Below are positions 9,418 to 18,616 of a DNA stretch of 64,000 nucleotides, one piece after another. The translations under genes and the position numbers were made by a program. Below the pieces are notes generated by a model. The model saw only the letters and a list, made by a program, of their open reading frames with translations. It did no database searches and had not been told where the DNA came from. Location of the stretch: positions 248,001 to 312,000 of the forward strand of contig CBDATD010000002.1 in the NCBI GenBank assembly GCA_965199935.1. The letters are read 5' to 3'. The stretch is from JAPPLG01 sp965199935 (GTDB taxonomy: Bacteria; Bdellovibrionota; Bdellovibrionia; Bdellovibrionales; UBA1609). Every line of letters starts with the position of its first letter. The stretch's first letter is position 1.

Positions 9418-12400
9418 TCTTTTCTTATTAGTGCTGTCTGCGGTTTCCTGCACATGGGGTCCTTCAAGAGAGGACGCCCCCGCCGTATGCTTTACGGAAA
9501 GCAACAGCCAAGCTTTATTTATAGTGGATAAAGTCCAAGGCAGATTTGTAAAATCCCCGGATGATTCCAAGGAGGACAATCTGCCTTCCAAGTTTACTTT
9601 GGAGTTTAAAGCCTGCGTTAAAGATATGATAAAAAAACAGCCCATTAGAAACGGCTATTTTGGCATTCATACTTTTCACAGTGAAGACAGGTCTTTGAAG
9701 CACACGAAAAACAAGTTATGTGATAATATTGAGTGGGGCTGTATTCCTGCAGAAACAAACAGCGATGGCTGTCTGGAATGGACGGAGCCTTATAATTTTG
9801 CTTTGCCTGCAGAACAGAAATGGATTGATTTTAAGAGGGTGATTACCCACCATACCGGAACACGCGTCATCCCCTTGATGGTCAACCCTTGGATCCCAGA
9901 CACTCAAATCGTTGATCTGAGCAAGGATGATCGGATCAAAGAGCATTATCTGGCCGGTAGAAAATCCTTTCATCTGCACGATTCACATGCTGAGCCGGAG
10001 GTTAAAGAATCAGAATTACAGATATGTATAGAAGAGGGGAGTCTAGAGCAGGCTTTCAAGTATTTAGATGAAAACGAAGACAAAGCTTTCTTATGGGTGG
10101 ATGAAATTGAAATCAGCCCTTCCTTTAAAGGGAAGCCGGAGCATTTCGATGATCCGGATTATGATTATAAGGAGGCGTATCAAATTTGTGAAAACCCATC
10201 TCGGCATTCTTCAGAATGCGACAGGGAAGGGGGTTTTTTAAATCTCAATTTGAAAATTCCTGTGCAAATTATCTCTGAAGATGAATCGGGCAGAATTGCT
10301 CCTCAGCCGGCGCATGCTGATGAATTTGCTGTGACCTTTTATCTCTTGTCGCAAGTGACTTCTGTCAATGGAAGGGAAGATTATATGCTTCACCGCCCTG
10401 TATCTCAAATTCGAAAACAACTGACGATTTCAGGAAGCCACAACTATATTCACTTGGACAACGCCTGGCTGCATATTCCCTATGAGACAACGGAAGGCAC
10501 ATCCACTTTGCTGTTGAAGATTGAGGCCATTGGAGGAGGAAACCAAATGGATCCCTTCTATGGAATTTATGACATCAATGACACCTCTGTGTCAGACTTC
10601 CATCATTTATCTACTGAATTATCTCTGAGAAGCTCCGAAGACAAGTCTGTAGAGGTGGTGGATTTGGAAGATCCTGGTGTGTCAAATGTCGAATCTCAAA
10701 AACAGAGAATCAAAGAGTATAAATCTATTTTCGAAGAATTTGACCAATCCAATTCTTATGCTGAACAAAAACCACAGATCGGCAAAGACGGTTTTGATTA
10801 TTCAAAAGGTTTGGCTCTGGATCTCTCTCGGATGAGGTTTGCCCGGGTCAAAGCTTCGGGTTTGCAGTGTGAGTCTCCGGTGGAGCGTACGGTTGTCTAT
10901 TTAGGTGAAGTTTGTTTGAAAGACCCCCGCACAGATGAGCAGTTTTCAAACAGCGTGGTGACAGTGACTGCTCAAGGAATGGATATTTCTAGAGACAGAA
11001 GCACGGACAGAATTGTTGTTTCAATGCCGGACCGTGAAGAAGCATCAGTTGTGGAGAATAGAAGAACGGACGAGTTGGGTTGTGTTCAGTTTACTTACGA
11101 GCTTTCTCATAAATTGTACGATGTACAAAAATATTTTATGAAAAAATTAACATTCAAAGTTCATGGTGTTGAAGATTATAAATATATTGCCTTGAACCCT
11201 TGGGAGTACGGTTTTTTGACCTACCAAGAGTTTACTCAGGCTTATGAGAACTGGGAGGTGTCTAAACGGGCCTACGATCGTGAGTGCGGCAAAAACGGGG
11301 CTTGCCTGAAAACAGCGGAGAAGGCTTTGTCTTCTGCTGAAAGGAATTTGATGAATCCGGCCCTTTTGAATAGCAAAAGAGCAGAAAACCGGTACAGAAA
11401 TTGTTTGAAAAATGACTGCGTACAGCTTGAGAGACTGGAAGAAGATCTCAAAATATCTGAATCTCAGCTGGCCTCCCCTATCTTTTCTGAAAATTTGAAT
11501 CCGCCTATATTGAGGTTGAACGAGTATAGAAATGCCATTATAGAACCCTCCTACAGATTGGAGCCTTCTTTGGACGTTCAAACTGTAAAAAATATACAGC
11601 TTCTTCTTCAGCCGACCATTGTTCGTCAAGATTCTCCTGGAGAGACCATCCGTCAAATTCCAAGAATACTTCCCATCGGGTATTACTTGATGAGGGTGAT
11701 TATCGCTAAGGGGCCCCAGGAAACTGCAGAAGGAAAAGAATTGATCATTGACAGGCTGGATCCTGTTCAATCCGCTGTGCGTTTGGTGACAGACCTCGAT
11801 TGGTCTAGTACGTTTAAAAATTTTGGATCTGTTGTGGATAAAATCACTTTTCCGGCGAAAGAAGTCAGTGCAGACGCATTGTCTTTCAATGAGTTGGACG
11901 CCCGTGCTGAAGAATTTGAACAATCAGGAGCAGATCTTGAAAAATTGGAAGAAGAGTTTGAGCAGTCTGTTAAAGCTCTTGAGGATTTTAAAAAAAGGGA
12001 GTCTATTTCCGCCCTTGAGGCAGAATTTGAACAGGCAGTTTCAGACCTTGAGAGGTTTCGCGAAGAGCAAAGTTATAATGTGTATAGACAGCATTCTAAA
12101 TCAGCGAATGCTCAATGGTTTTTTAGTGATGGGTGCAGAGAAGGGGACCGTCTTCCATGTTTTGAAAAAGAAGACTACATCACTCATTTCGATACTTTGG
12201 CTTACGTGGAAAATGGGGTGTTAAATGCTTTTGTAAAATTAGGGTTTAACGTAGAGCATTTTCGGCATTTGGGATCCAAGAACAGCATTCTTATTGAGGT
12301 GTATCCAACAGACCCCAGGGAGTACAAATATTTGAATGTGAGTAAAAACGGCAGCGCCAATAGGTGCAGGCTGGATATTGAAAATACAAGCTTTAAGCCT

Positions 12401-14725
12401 TTTCCGGAGTGCAAAAGCGGTGAGGCGCATGAGGGCTGTCACGAGCTGAAAACACCAGCGCATTGGGGTTTCTTTTTTAATACAGAGTTTGGAAATGTTA
12501 ATATTATGTGGCCTATTGAAAAAGACCGCTACAGCCGGGCTTTCGGGCTGGATCAACAGCCTTTAGAAGTGCAGGGAAAAAACTGGTATCATTTCCAAAA
12601 TGACATCCGACGAGCCGATTTTGCAGAGCGCGCATTAAATTTCAGCAACCATCCTGTAGAATCAGGTCAGAAAAATCAAAGCCTCTCGGAAAGTGAAAAA
12701 ATCCGTCTATCCAGTATGGAAAACAGCTTCAATGATGTATTGAAACTGCATGAAAATTCGAGGGATTTAGAAGAGAGAGTGGACAGAGTCTATGAGGATT
12801 ATTTTAAAAACCTTGTGGATTCTATGGATCGTGTGGACAGTGATGAAATCATCCAATACTGCAGAGATATGGAGGAAAGAGCCAGTCGAATAGAATCCAG
12901 AGATTTGAATGGAGATCAAAATCCTCTGTCGGAGGAGCTGTCTTTGAGTCTTTTTGTCTGCAAAGATATGAGCGGCTTTACCAGCCCTCTGCGGGGTTAC
13001 ACTCTTCGAACTCAGATCAGAAATTATTTTATATACAGAGACCTTGCAGACGCACAGCTTGCAAATAAAAAACCCTTAGAGAAATACCGTCAGGTTCAAA
13101 ATCAGGAGGGCGGCTTTTGCGATGAGACTCTGCATACGGCCACTTCGTACAAAGAAGGCGGCAGTGATTTTTCTAAGAGGCTTTTAAGCTATCAAGAATG
13201 CGCCTGCAGCCCCCCCCATGAAGAGTCTGTGACAAAAAAAATGGCCCGCTGTTTTGCCCAGTCGCAAAGTCTTATTTTTGTCGAGGATAATCAAAAGTTT
13301 TTAGAGCAGTTAAAAAAATCGGCAAACCGCAGGAGCAGAGATATGGATATGAACGAAGGCCGTCTGGGTCAAGTGGTTCAGCAAAATGGCAGAATGCCTA
13401 AAAACTTTTTACAATCTATGTGCTCCTTCTGGTTTGATGAATATTATAAAAGTTATCTTGATTTTGACAGCATTGAAAGCTCTTACAATCAGTTGATCCC
13501 TAATTTGGAATCTCTTTACAGCGACTCCTATTTGAAAATCCCGGAAGATAATCAATTTAAGGATGTTGTTTTTGAAGATTTTAAAAATATTTCAGAAAAT
13601 CCTTCACCTGCCGCGCAGTGGTTTCAAGCTGTTTACGCAAAAGAGGGCTATGAGCCTTTCGGAGATTACAGACACTCCTCTAGTTCTCTTCACCCCTACT
13701 ATCAGTGTGTCAAAGATCCTTTGAAGTTTTTTCATATTGAAAGAAAAATCATGGTGGATCAATTGGATATTGATTCAAATCAGACGGAGTACAAAAACGG
13801 ACGTGTATATTCTTTAATAACTCAAGCAGGCCAAGGGGCTCAAGCAAGAGTGGAGCTGAGCAAAAGACAGCAGACAGCTGTCAGCGGCCGAGGCACAGCA
13901 AGGGTGGAAACACCAAAATGGGTTTTTGCCGATATGTTTAGGGCCAGCGTTGAGGGGAGCGGGGGAGTGGAAACTGCCAGAACAGGAACCTCAAGCGCTT
14001 CAGAACACAACTCTAATGACTCTACGAAGTCGATTTTGTTGGCTGTCAATCACGTTCAGATGAATGTGGCTTTGAAGAAACACCGTTCTTGTCTTCTGAT
14101 TCGTCCAAAAACCACAGCTTTTGAAAAAACGCCGAATAGTGAATGGGTGGATGAAATGCAGATAGACTCCTTTTGGTCTGCCGGCGGAGGCAGTTTGTCT
14201 GAACATCTCTCAGAGGACGCTGTTTTCTTGATGAGGGTGCCTTACACCCACTCCGGCCTGTTCATCTGTTTTGAAGAAAGTTCAGAGTCATTGGTGGTGC
14301 CGGAAAATTATTATTATATTCATCAATTTTTTGGCGGGCATGCTTACGAGTTTATGAGCCGGACCATCTACCACAACCGCCCTTATACAGAAATTATCAG
14401 AGGCCGAGAGCAAATGGACCGCTTCATACGCTTAACCCGTGATGTGATTTACAATGAAGAGGGGAAGGAGGAAAGCCCCTGGCAATTTCAAGCTCTTATC
14501 AACCACTTGGATCGAGATAGAGACCGCTTAGACGATAATTTGGTGCAGGCTTTTGAAAAATATTCTTTGGATTGGTCCGGTTTTTACAAAGGGATTTACA
14601 CCTATCCTGATTTGATGAATTACTATGATTTTGAAACGGCGGAAAGCGCCGGCTGGATTGATAAACTGCTTAATTTTGTAGGGGATCGGTGGGCTGTCCC
14701 TTCGGAAAACATTCATAAGCCGTAG
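9404..14725 (+). CDS. Giant lipoprotein of unknown function (1773 aa)
   Basis: One of the largest genes here and unrecognised. The N-terminus has a hydrophobic signal ending in a lipobox-like SAVSC with Cys16, so it is predicted to be a lipoprotein, probably on the outer membrane. The body is acidic and rich in aromatic residues, with scattered cysteines suited to disulfides. Around residues 620-690 is a helical hairpin with two CxxxxxC/CxxxxC pairs. Around 827-889 there are three short heptad-like copies, AEEFEQSGADLEKL, EEEFEQSVKALEDF and EAEFEQAVSDLERF, likely a coiled coil. No catalytic motif was seen. It overlaps the barrel-like gene by 14 bases, and a cysteine-rich secreted protein follows after 150 bases, suggesting one surface structure or adhesin. 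Confidence 0.7.
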   Translation: MTKYSLFLLVLSAVSCTWGPSREDAPAVCFTESNSQALFIVDKVQGRFVKSPDDSKEDNLPSKFTLEFKACVKDMIKKQPIRNGYFGIHTFHSEDRSLKHTKNKLCDNIEWGCIPAETNSDGCLEWTEPYNFALPAEQKWIDFKRVITHHTGTRVIPLMVNPWIPDTQIVDLSKDDRIKEHYLAGRKSFHLHDSHAEPEVKESELQICIEEGSLEQAFKYLDENEDKAFLWVDEIEISPSFKGKPEHFDDPDYDYKEAYQICENPSRHSSECDREGGFLNLNLKIPVQIISEDESGRIAPQPAHADEFAVTFYLLSQVTSVNGREDYMLHRPVSQIRKQLTISGSHNYIHLDNAWLHIPYETTEGTSTLLLKIEAIGGGNQMDPFYGIYDINDTSVSDFHHLSTELSLRSSEDKSVEVVDLEDPGVSNVESQKQRIKEYKSIFEEFDQSNSYAEQKPQIGKDGFDYSKGLALDLSRMRFARVKASGLQCESPVERTVVYLGEVCLKDPRTDEQFSNSVVTVTAQGMDISRDRSTDRIVVSMPDREEASVVENRRTDELGCVQFTYELSHKLYDVQKYFMKKLTFKVHGVEDYKYIALNPWEYGFLTYQEFTQAYENWEVSKRAYDRECGKNGACLKTAEKALSSAERNLMNPALLNSKRAENRYRNCLKNDCVQLERLEEDLKISESQLASPIFSENLNPPILRLNEYRNAIIEPSYRLEPSLDVQTVKNIQLLLQPTIVRQDSPGETIRQIPRILPIGYYLMRVIIAKGPQETAEGKELIIDRLDPVQSAVRLVTDLDWSSTFKNFGSVVDKITFPAKEVSADALSFNELDARAEEFEQSGADLEKLEEEFEQSVKALEDFKKRESISALEAEFEQAVSDLERFREEQSYNVYRQHSKSANAQWFFSDGCREGDRLPCFEKEDYITHFDTLAYVENGVLNAFVKLGFNVEHFRHLGSKNSILIEVYPTDPREYKYLNVSKNGSANRCRLDIENTSFKPFPECKSGEAHEGCHELKTPAHWGFFFNTEFGNVNIMWPIEKDRYSRAFGLDQQPLEVQGKNWYHFQNDIRRADFAERALNFSNHPVESGQKNQSLSESEKIRLSSMENSFNDVLKLHENSRDLEERVDRVYEDYFKNLVDSMDRVDSDEIIQYCRDMEERASRIESRDLNGDQNPLSEELSLSLFVCKDMSGFTSPLRGYTLRTQIRNYFIYRDLADAQLANKKPLEKYRQVQNQEGGFCDETLHTATSYKEGGSDFSKRLLSYQECACSPPHEESVTKKMARCFAQSQSLIFVEDNQKFLEQLKKSANRRSRDMDMNEGRLGQVVQQNGRMPKNFLQSMCSFWFDEYYKSYLDFDSIESSYNQLIPNLESLYSDSYLKIPEDNQFKDVVFEDFKNISENPSPAAQWFQAVYAKEGYEPFGDYRHSSSSLHPYYQCVKDPLKFFHIERKIMVDQLDIDSNQTEYKNGRVYSLITQAGQGAQARVELSKRQQTAVSGRGTARVETPKWVFADMFRASVEGSGGVETARTGTSSASEHNSNDSTKSILLAVNHVQMNVALKKHRSCLLIRPKTTAFEKTPNSEWVDEMQIDSFWSAGGGSLSEHLSEDAVFLMRVPYTHSGLFICFEESSESLVVPENYYYIHQFFGGHAYEFMSRTIYHNRPYTEIIRGREQMDRFIRLTRDVIYNEEGKEESPWQFQALINHLDRDRDRLDDNLVQAFEKYSLDWSGFYKGIYTYPDLMNYYDFETAESAGWIDKLLNFVGDRWAVPSENIHKP

Positions 14726-14875
14726 CTTTTTATTTTCCTTAAAAGGCGGGCCGTTTCGAGGCCGGAAGCTGAGGGTATTTTCACTTCAGAAATAAAAGGT
14801 TTTGTTTTTGGAAGATTCAACCGAAGAGTCTATAAGGCTTGTTTTGTCAGAATTTGTAAAAGGGCGGTTTTCGTT

Positions 14876-16843
14876 ATGCTGTGTATATCAGCCGGCAGAT
14901 TTTCTTTTATTTTGCTGAGTTTATTTTATATTCATTTTGTATTTGGAAATACAGCTCAAAATGTTGACCCTAATATGATTGCGTCAATGATAGGAAACTT
15001 AACTCAAGTCATGGGCCAGTCAGAGTCTATGTGCGGCAGTTCTTATACGGATATGAAGCCGTCCAATGAAGATTTTTGCTCTGATTTGGATGAAAAAATT
15101 AACTTTGAATGTCCTTCCATCCCTCCCGCCGCCTCTCCTCCTCCTCCTCCTTGTTCTGAGATCACTGGTGATATTATGGAGAGTGTGCATACAGCTGTTG
15201 AAAACACTCTTAGAAATGGGAATGCCGTCTGCCACTGCTGTATGGTGCCGTCTATTTGTCTTTTAGGAGGTGTAGGGCGTATTGTGGATCTTTTACGGGT
15301 GGGAAATTATGCCGGTTTGCTCATGGGTCTGAACAATAATAAAATCTGCGCCGCTGTTGAAAAAACACAGCGCGCTTCGGCGGCCTTGGATACACTGTCA
15401 GGAACAAAATGCATTCGTAAAGGGGGCCGGTGCCGGAAGGTCCACGGATTTTGTATTGAAAAATTAAATACACTTAGAGGAGACATAGAACGTACATTGC
15501 ACAATCAATGTTCGGGAGCTTATAATGCTCCTATTGACTGCAGCGAAGAGATTGCAGAATTAGAGGAGCATATCAGCTCATTGGAAAGCTCCAGCTCTCA
15601 AAAGTGCGGAAGCGCCTACCAGGCTGGTCAAAGCCAGATAGTTCAAGCGGCTTTAACAGGAGTGGCCTCTTTAGTGGCCACACAATGCAAGAAAGATTAT
15701 GAGAGAGACACCAAGTGCGACGATAAAAAAGACGAAGATCTGGACATTTGCTGTGAAAAACATCCGCGCGCAGACGCCTGCAAACAAGATCCCTGTGAGG
15801 GTCAGCAGGGGGCGCAGTTGGACAGCTGTTGTTTGGCCAATCGTCAATCAGCTCTTTGTGCTGGACGCGACCCCAATTCATCCCGCAATGTCTGTCATGC
15901 CTCACAAATAACGAATGATCCTCGGCCTTGTTTGGAAAAATGCAAGGAGAACCCCGCACAGCCCGGCTGTAAAGATTTTTGCAATCTCTACTGGGATAAA
16001 GAGGTGTGTAAAAAAGTTTGTGAAACTTATGATATGCCTAGATGCGATGAAGATGAAACAAACAGAAATATCTGTGATTCAAGCGGAGATCATGTATGCT
16101 GTGAAAAACCAAACAGCCCTGCCTGCGGTCAATTTTGCACAGAAAATCCTGAATCTCCTTACTGTCGGTGTGCAAATAATCCAGGGCAGTGCCGGTGCGA
16201 TCGAGAGCAGGATATTCCTTATATGCCGGCAGGGCAGTGCGATTCTGAGGATAGATTGCCATCAGAAGATTGTGAAGACCCTGAGGATCCTGGATGCCGC
16301 ATTACGGACCCCGATAATGAGTTTCCGGGAAGAGACAGCGACGGACAAACGACAGGAGATCCGGCAGTCCCCTGGGCAGGCCCTCCCCCTTTTGCAGGTA
16401 AAAACAAACCTAATACACCCTCTAAACCCAGTGGTTCTTCTAAATACTCTTCTGCTGGAGGAGGCGGTGCCGGCGGCGGCTTGGGAGGCGGCCTTGGAGG
16501 AGGAGGCGGTTCCGGCGGGGGCGGCTCTGGTTCAGAAGGCGAAGAAGGTGTTGCTGAGGAAGGAGAGGACCCCTATGAAGATATTTTAGCAGGGCTTTCA
16601 GGAGATCAAAATCGATCTCAAGGTTTTGGCGGCGGTGGAGGCAGAGGCAGCCGGGCTGGAGCAGGGTCCGGTTTTGATTTAAGGAAGTTTTTGCCTAAGA
16701 AAAAGAAAACTAAAAAAACAGCTGGTAAAAAATCTTCAGGCAGAGTGCCTGCTGGAGCAGAAGATAATATTTTTGATATTTCTTCTCAAATGATGGGACG
16801 TTATTGTGTGAATAATAATATCAACTGCATTCATCAAAAATAA
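14876..16843 (+). CDS. Cysteine-rich secreted protein with Gly-rich and basic tail
   Basis: A 655-residue unrecognised protein with an N-terminal signal-like hydrophobic segment (about 10-25). More than 40 cysteines are spread over residues 50-480, in repeated patterns such as ICCEKHPRADAC, SCCLANRQSALC and VCCEKPNSPAC, and KCKENPAQPGC and FCTENPESPYC. These look like small disulfide-stabilised modules and imply an oxidising extracytoplasmic location. A proline run sits near residue 90, a glycine-rich linker at about 527-555, and a lysine-rich patch at about 601-621. The last residues carry two more cysteines. It is third in a plus-strand set with the barrel-like protein and giant lipoprotein. 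The ribosome-binding site is weak, so the start is not certain. Confidence 0.65.
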   Translation: MLCISAGRFSFILLSLFYIHFVFGNTAQNVDPNMIASMIGNLTQVMGQSESMCGSSYTDMKPSNEDFCSDLDEKINFECPSIPPAASPPPPPCSEITGDIMESVHTAVENTLRNGNAVCHCCMVPSICLLGGVGRIVDLLRVGNYAGLLMGLNNNKICAAVEKTQRASAALDTLSGTKCIRKGGRCRKVHGFCIEKLNTLRGDIERTLHNQCSGAYNAPIDCSEEIAELEEHISSLESSSSQKCGSAYQAGQSQIVQAALTGVASLVATQCKKDYERDTKCDDKKDEDLDICCEKHPRADACKQDPCEGQQGAQLDSCCLANRQSALCAGRDPNSSRNVCHASQITNDPRPCLEKCKENPAQPGCKDFCNLYWDKEVCKKVCETYDMPRCDEDETNRNICDSSGDHVCCEKPNSPACGQFCTENPESPYCRCANNPGQCRCDREQDIPYMPAGQCDSEDRLPSEDCEDPEDPGCRITDPDNEFPGRDSDGQTTGDPAVPWAGPPPFAGKNKPNTPSKPSGSSKYSSAGGGGAGGGLGGGLGGGGGSGGGGSGSEGEEGVAEEGEDPYEDILAGLSGDQNRSQGFGGGGGRGSRAGAGSGFDLRKFLPKKKKTKKTAGKKSSGRVPAGAEDNIFDISSQMMGRYCVNNNINCIHQK

Positions 16844-16850
16844 TTCTCCT

Positions 16851-17026
16851 GCCGCCTCTACGGAAGCAGGCTGATCATTGGAAAGGCTGTGTGGACAAAA
16901 CTGTAAAGCTCAGACATGCGTTTTGCCACAGAGCAAACTTTGTCTGCTCTGTTTCAAATCCGAACTCGTTTACAGCTCTGTCCCCCCAGCCTTTCTACGC
17001 ACACACGCCGCCTCTACGGAAGCAGG
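16851..17026. repeat. Partial palindromic repeat core flanked by a 20-bp direct repeat
   Basis: Between the convergent cysteine-rich and epimerase genes. Positions 16905-16971 match the central part of the 136-bp palindromic element found in tandem at 26.8-27.1 and 46.0-46.4 kb, including the core hairpin (CAGAGCAAACTTTGTCTGCT). The upstream segment 16876-16903 (CATTGGAAAG...GGACAA) matches the sequence just before the 46-kb array. The 20-mer GCCGCCTCTACGGAAGCAGG occurs identically at 16851-16870 and 17007-17026, bracketing the element. No gene is supported in this interval. Confidence 0.75.
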
Positions 17027-17053
17027 AAGTAAATTTCACAGATGTTGAGAGAA

Positions 17054-17944
17054 TTAGAGGGACAAATGAGAGAGCGTTCTGTCTAACTGCGGGTATTCAA
17101 AGATAAAACCTTTTTTCTGCGCCTGAACAGGAAGAACTTTCTGGCTGTTCCAGAGCAGAGAGCTTCTCTCGCCTAGAAGCATTTGCAAAGCCCACTTTGG
17201 AGCTTTTAAGAAGGCCGGACGATTTAGTTTTCGAGCCAGCTTCCGAGTAAAAACTTGGTTTGTAACAGGCTCTAGAGAGGAGGCGTTAAAAACTCCTGAC
17301 CAGTGTTTTTGTTCTAAAGCTGTGGTATAGAGATGGACAAGGTCTTGAAGATGAATCCAGCTCATCCACTGACGGCCGGAAGAAAACTCAGCTCCCAGCC
17401 CGCATTTAAAAACAGGAGCTAATTTTTTGAGGAGTCCTCCTTTATCAGAAAGCACGTTGCTGCAACGAAAAATACAGACTCTGTTTTTGAATTTGTGAGC
17501 CGCTTTTTCCCATTCACTGCACAGTTGAGAAGTAAAGCCCCGGCCTGAAGGGGAGGACTCTTCTAACTCTTCGTTTTCCCTATGCCCATAATAGCCGATT
17601 GCGGATGTACTGATGAGAGTTTGGATGGAATCAAATTGGTTGATTTTTTCTACAAGTTTTTGTGTGAATTGAACACGTGAATTCATTAATATTCTTTTAC
17701 GTTTTGGAGTCCATTTTTTATCTGCAATAGGGGCCCCCGCCAAGTTGATGACGGCGGCGGCATTTTGAAAAGCAGATGCAGGAAAATCATCTTTCCATAA
17801 ATAACATTCATCAAGAAAAGGAAGTTTTTTAAGAGTTTTTTTTGGCTGTCTGCTGATACCGGTGATTTGACAGCCTTTTCTGTGCAGGGTTTGGGCTATA
17901 GATTGTCCAATAAATCCAGAAACGCCGGTAATAAGTATTTTCAT
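17054..17944 (-). CDS. TIGR01777-family NAD-dependent epimerase/dehydratase-like protein
   Basis: Short-chain dehydrogenase-type protein of the YfcH/TIGR01777 family, whose substrate is unknown in most species. The start at 17944 has a near-perfect AAGGAGG six bases upstream, and the protein opens with the NAD-binding glycine motif (MKILITGVSGFIG, residues 1-13). The family-typical STSAIGYYG (Ser...Tyr) and the C-terminal DUF1731-like part with the HWSGVFNASS sequence are present. At 296 residues it has the usual length. The reading frame could extend upstream, but the extra 39 residues are basic, poorly conserved-looking and overlap the neighbouring gene. It lies 10 bases downstream of the small lipoprotein gene and is probably co-transcribed. 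Confidence 0.87.
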   Translation of the reverse strand: MKILITGVSGFIGQSIAQTLHRKGCQITGISRQPKKTLKKLPFLDECYLWKDDFPASAFQNAAAVINLAGAPIADKKWTPKRKRILMNSRVQFTQKLVEKINQFDSIQTLISTSAIGYYGHRENEELEESSPSGRGFTSQLCSEWEKAAHKFKNRVCIFRCSNVLSDKGGLLKKLAPVFKCGLGAEFSSGRQWMSWIHLQDLVHLYTTALEQKHWSGVFNASSLEPVTNQVFTRKLARKLNRPAFLKAPKWALQMLLGERSSLLWNSQKVLPVQAQKKGFIFEYPQLDRTLSHLSL

Positions 17945-17954
17945 TTGACCCTCC

Positions 17955-18443
17955 TTAGCTTTCCTTGTCGTCTTGGATTTCACCGGCTCTTGCTTTTTTC
18001 TCTTTATGAAACTCTTTGAGTTTTTGCTCCAGAAGAATTTCTCTTTGGATGCGGTAAGCAATTACACGCTCCTCCAATCCATCAGAGGAGGCAGGTATAG
18101 ACTGTCGAATAAAGTCTTTGTTGATAAATTCACTTTTGAAGATATACACTTTCACAGATTCGTTAAGCCCTTTCTCCAAAAATATTTTAATTTTGTAATG
18201 TCTGTTGTTGATTTGCTTTATTGATTTTGGAGGAGGAGTCCATACGGAGTATCTGCGTATGGTTTTGGTGGTCAAAACTCCTCCCTCTAAATCTTCTTTT
18301 TGTATGGGGTATTTTTGCATGGCCAGCAGAACGGACTGCCAGACGAGAGAATAAGGGGCTTTAAAAACAACTTGATAGGAGGTGTTGTCTTGTAAAGATG
18401 CGCAGGAGATCAGAAGAGGGAATAGAAATATAAGAAGGACCAT
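17955..18443 (-). CDS. Small predicted lipoprotein
   Basis: A 162-residue protein starting MVLLIFLFPLLISCASL; the lipobox LLISC predicts lipidation at Cys14. I use the ATG at 18443; an in-frame TTG at 18461 would add six residues, and neither has a strong ribosome-binding site. The mature part is a compact alpha/beta mix (SYQVVFKAPYSLVWQSVLLA, then GGVLTTKTIRRYS) that resembles small outer-membrane lipoproteins of the NlpC/BamC-like sort only in general style. The C-terminal 30 residues are strongly charged. It precedes the epimerase gene by 10 bases. Function unknown. Confidence 0.65.
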   Translation of the reverse strand: MVLLIFLFPLLISCASLQDNTSYQVVFKAPYSLVWQSVLLAMQKYPIQKEDLEGGVLTTKTIRRYSVWTPPPKSIKQINNRHYKIKIFLEKGLNESVKVYIFKSEFINKDFIRQSIPASSDGLEERVIAYRIQREILLEQKLKEFHKEKKARAGEIQDDKES

Positions 18444-18504
18444 GTTTTTATTATAGGGCAATCTATTGTCTAATCAAGAAAAAATAGGCATAATGCCTTT
18501 AAAT

Positions 18505-18578
18505 GGCGGGGTAGCTCAGCTGGTTAGAGCAGTGGAATCATAATCCATGTGTCGGGGGTTCAAGTCCCTCCCTCGCTA
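18505..18578 (+). tRNA. tRNA-Met (CAT), elongator type
   Basis: A full cloverleaf can be folded by hand. The acceptor strand GGCGGGG pairs with CCTCGCT (two G-T pairs); the D arm is GCTCAGCTGGTTAGAGC; the anticodon stem GTGGA/TCCAT encloses the 7-base loop ATCATAA with anticodon CAT; the T arm GGGGG-TTCAAGT-CCCTC follows. The CCA end is not encoded. The anticodon stem lacks the three G-C pairs of initiator tRNA and position 1 is paired, so this is not the initiator. A tRNA-Ile2 that reads AUA after lysidine modification also has a CAT anticodon and cannot be excluded by eye. Confidence 0.93.
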
Positions 18579-18616
18579 TAAAAAATAAAAAGGTCAAAAG
18601 GACGGCTTTTTTAAAT

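Noticed and set aside
11147..11923. 258-codon minus-strand frame inside the giant lipoprotein gene
   Set aside because: It is antisense to a longer frame with a lipoprotein signal; its composition (Phe/Arg/Ser/His rich) is typical of a shadow frame.
15915..16589. 224-codon frame overlapping the cysteine-rich gene on the same strand
   Set aside because: It is out of frame with a cysteine-patterned protein, opens only because of its Gly and Cys codons, and has no signal or start site.
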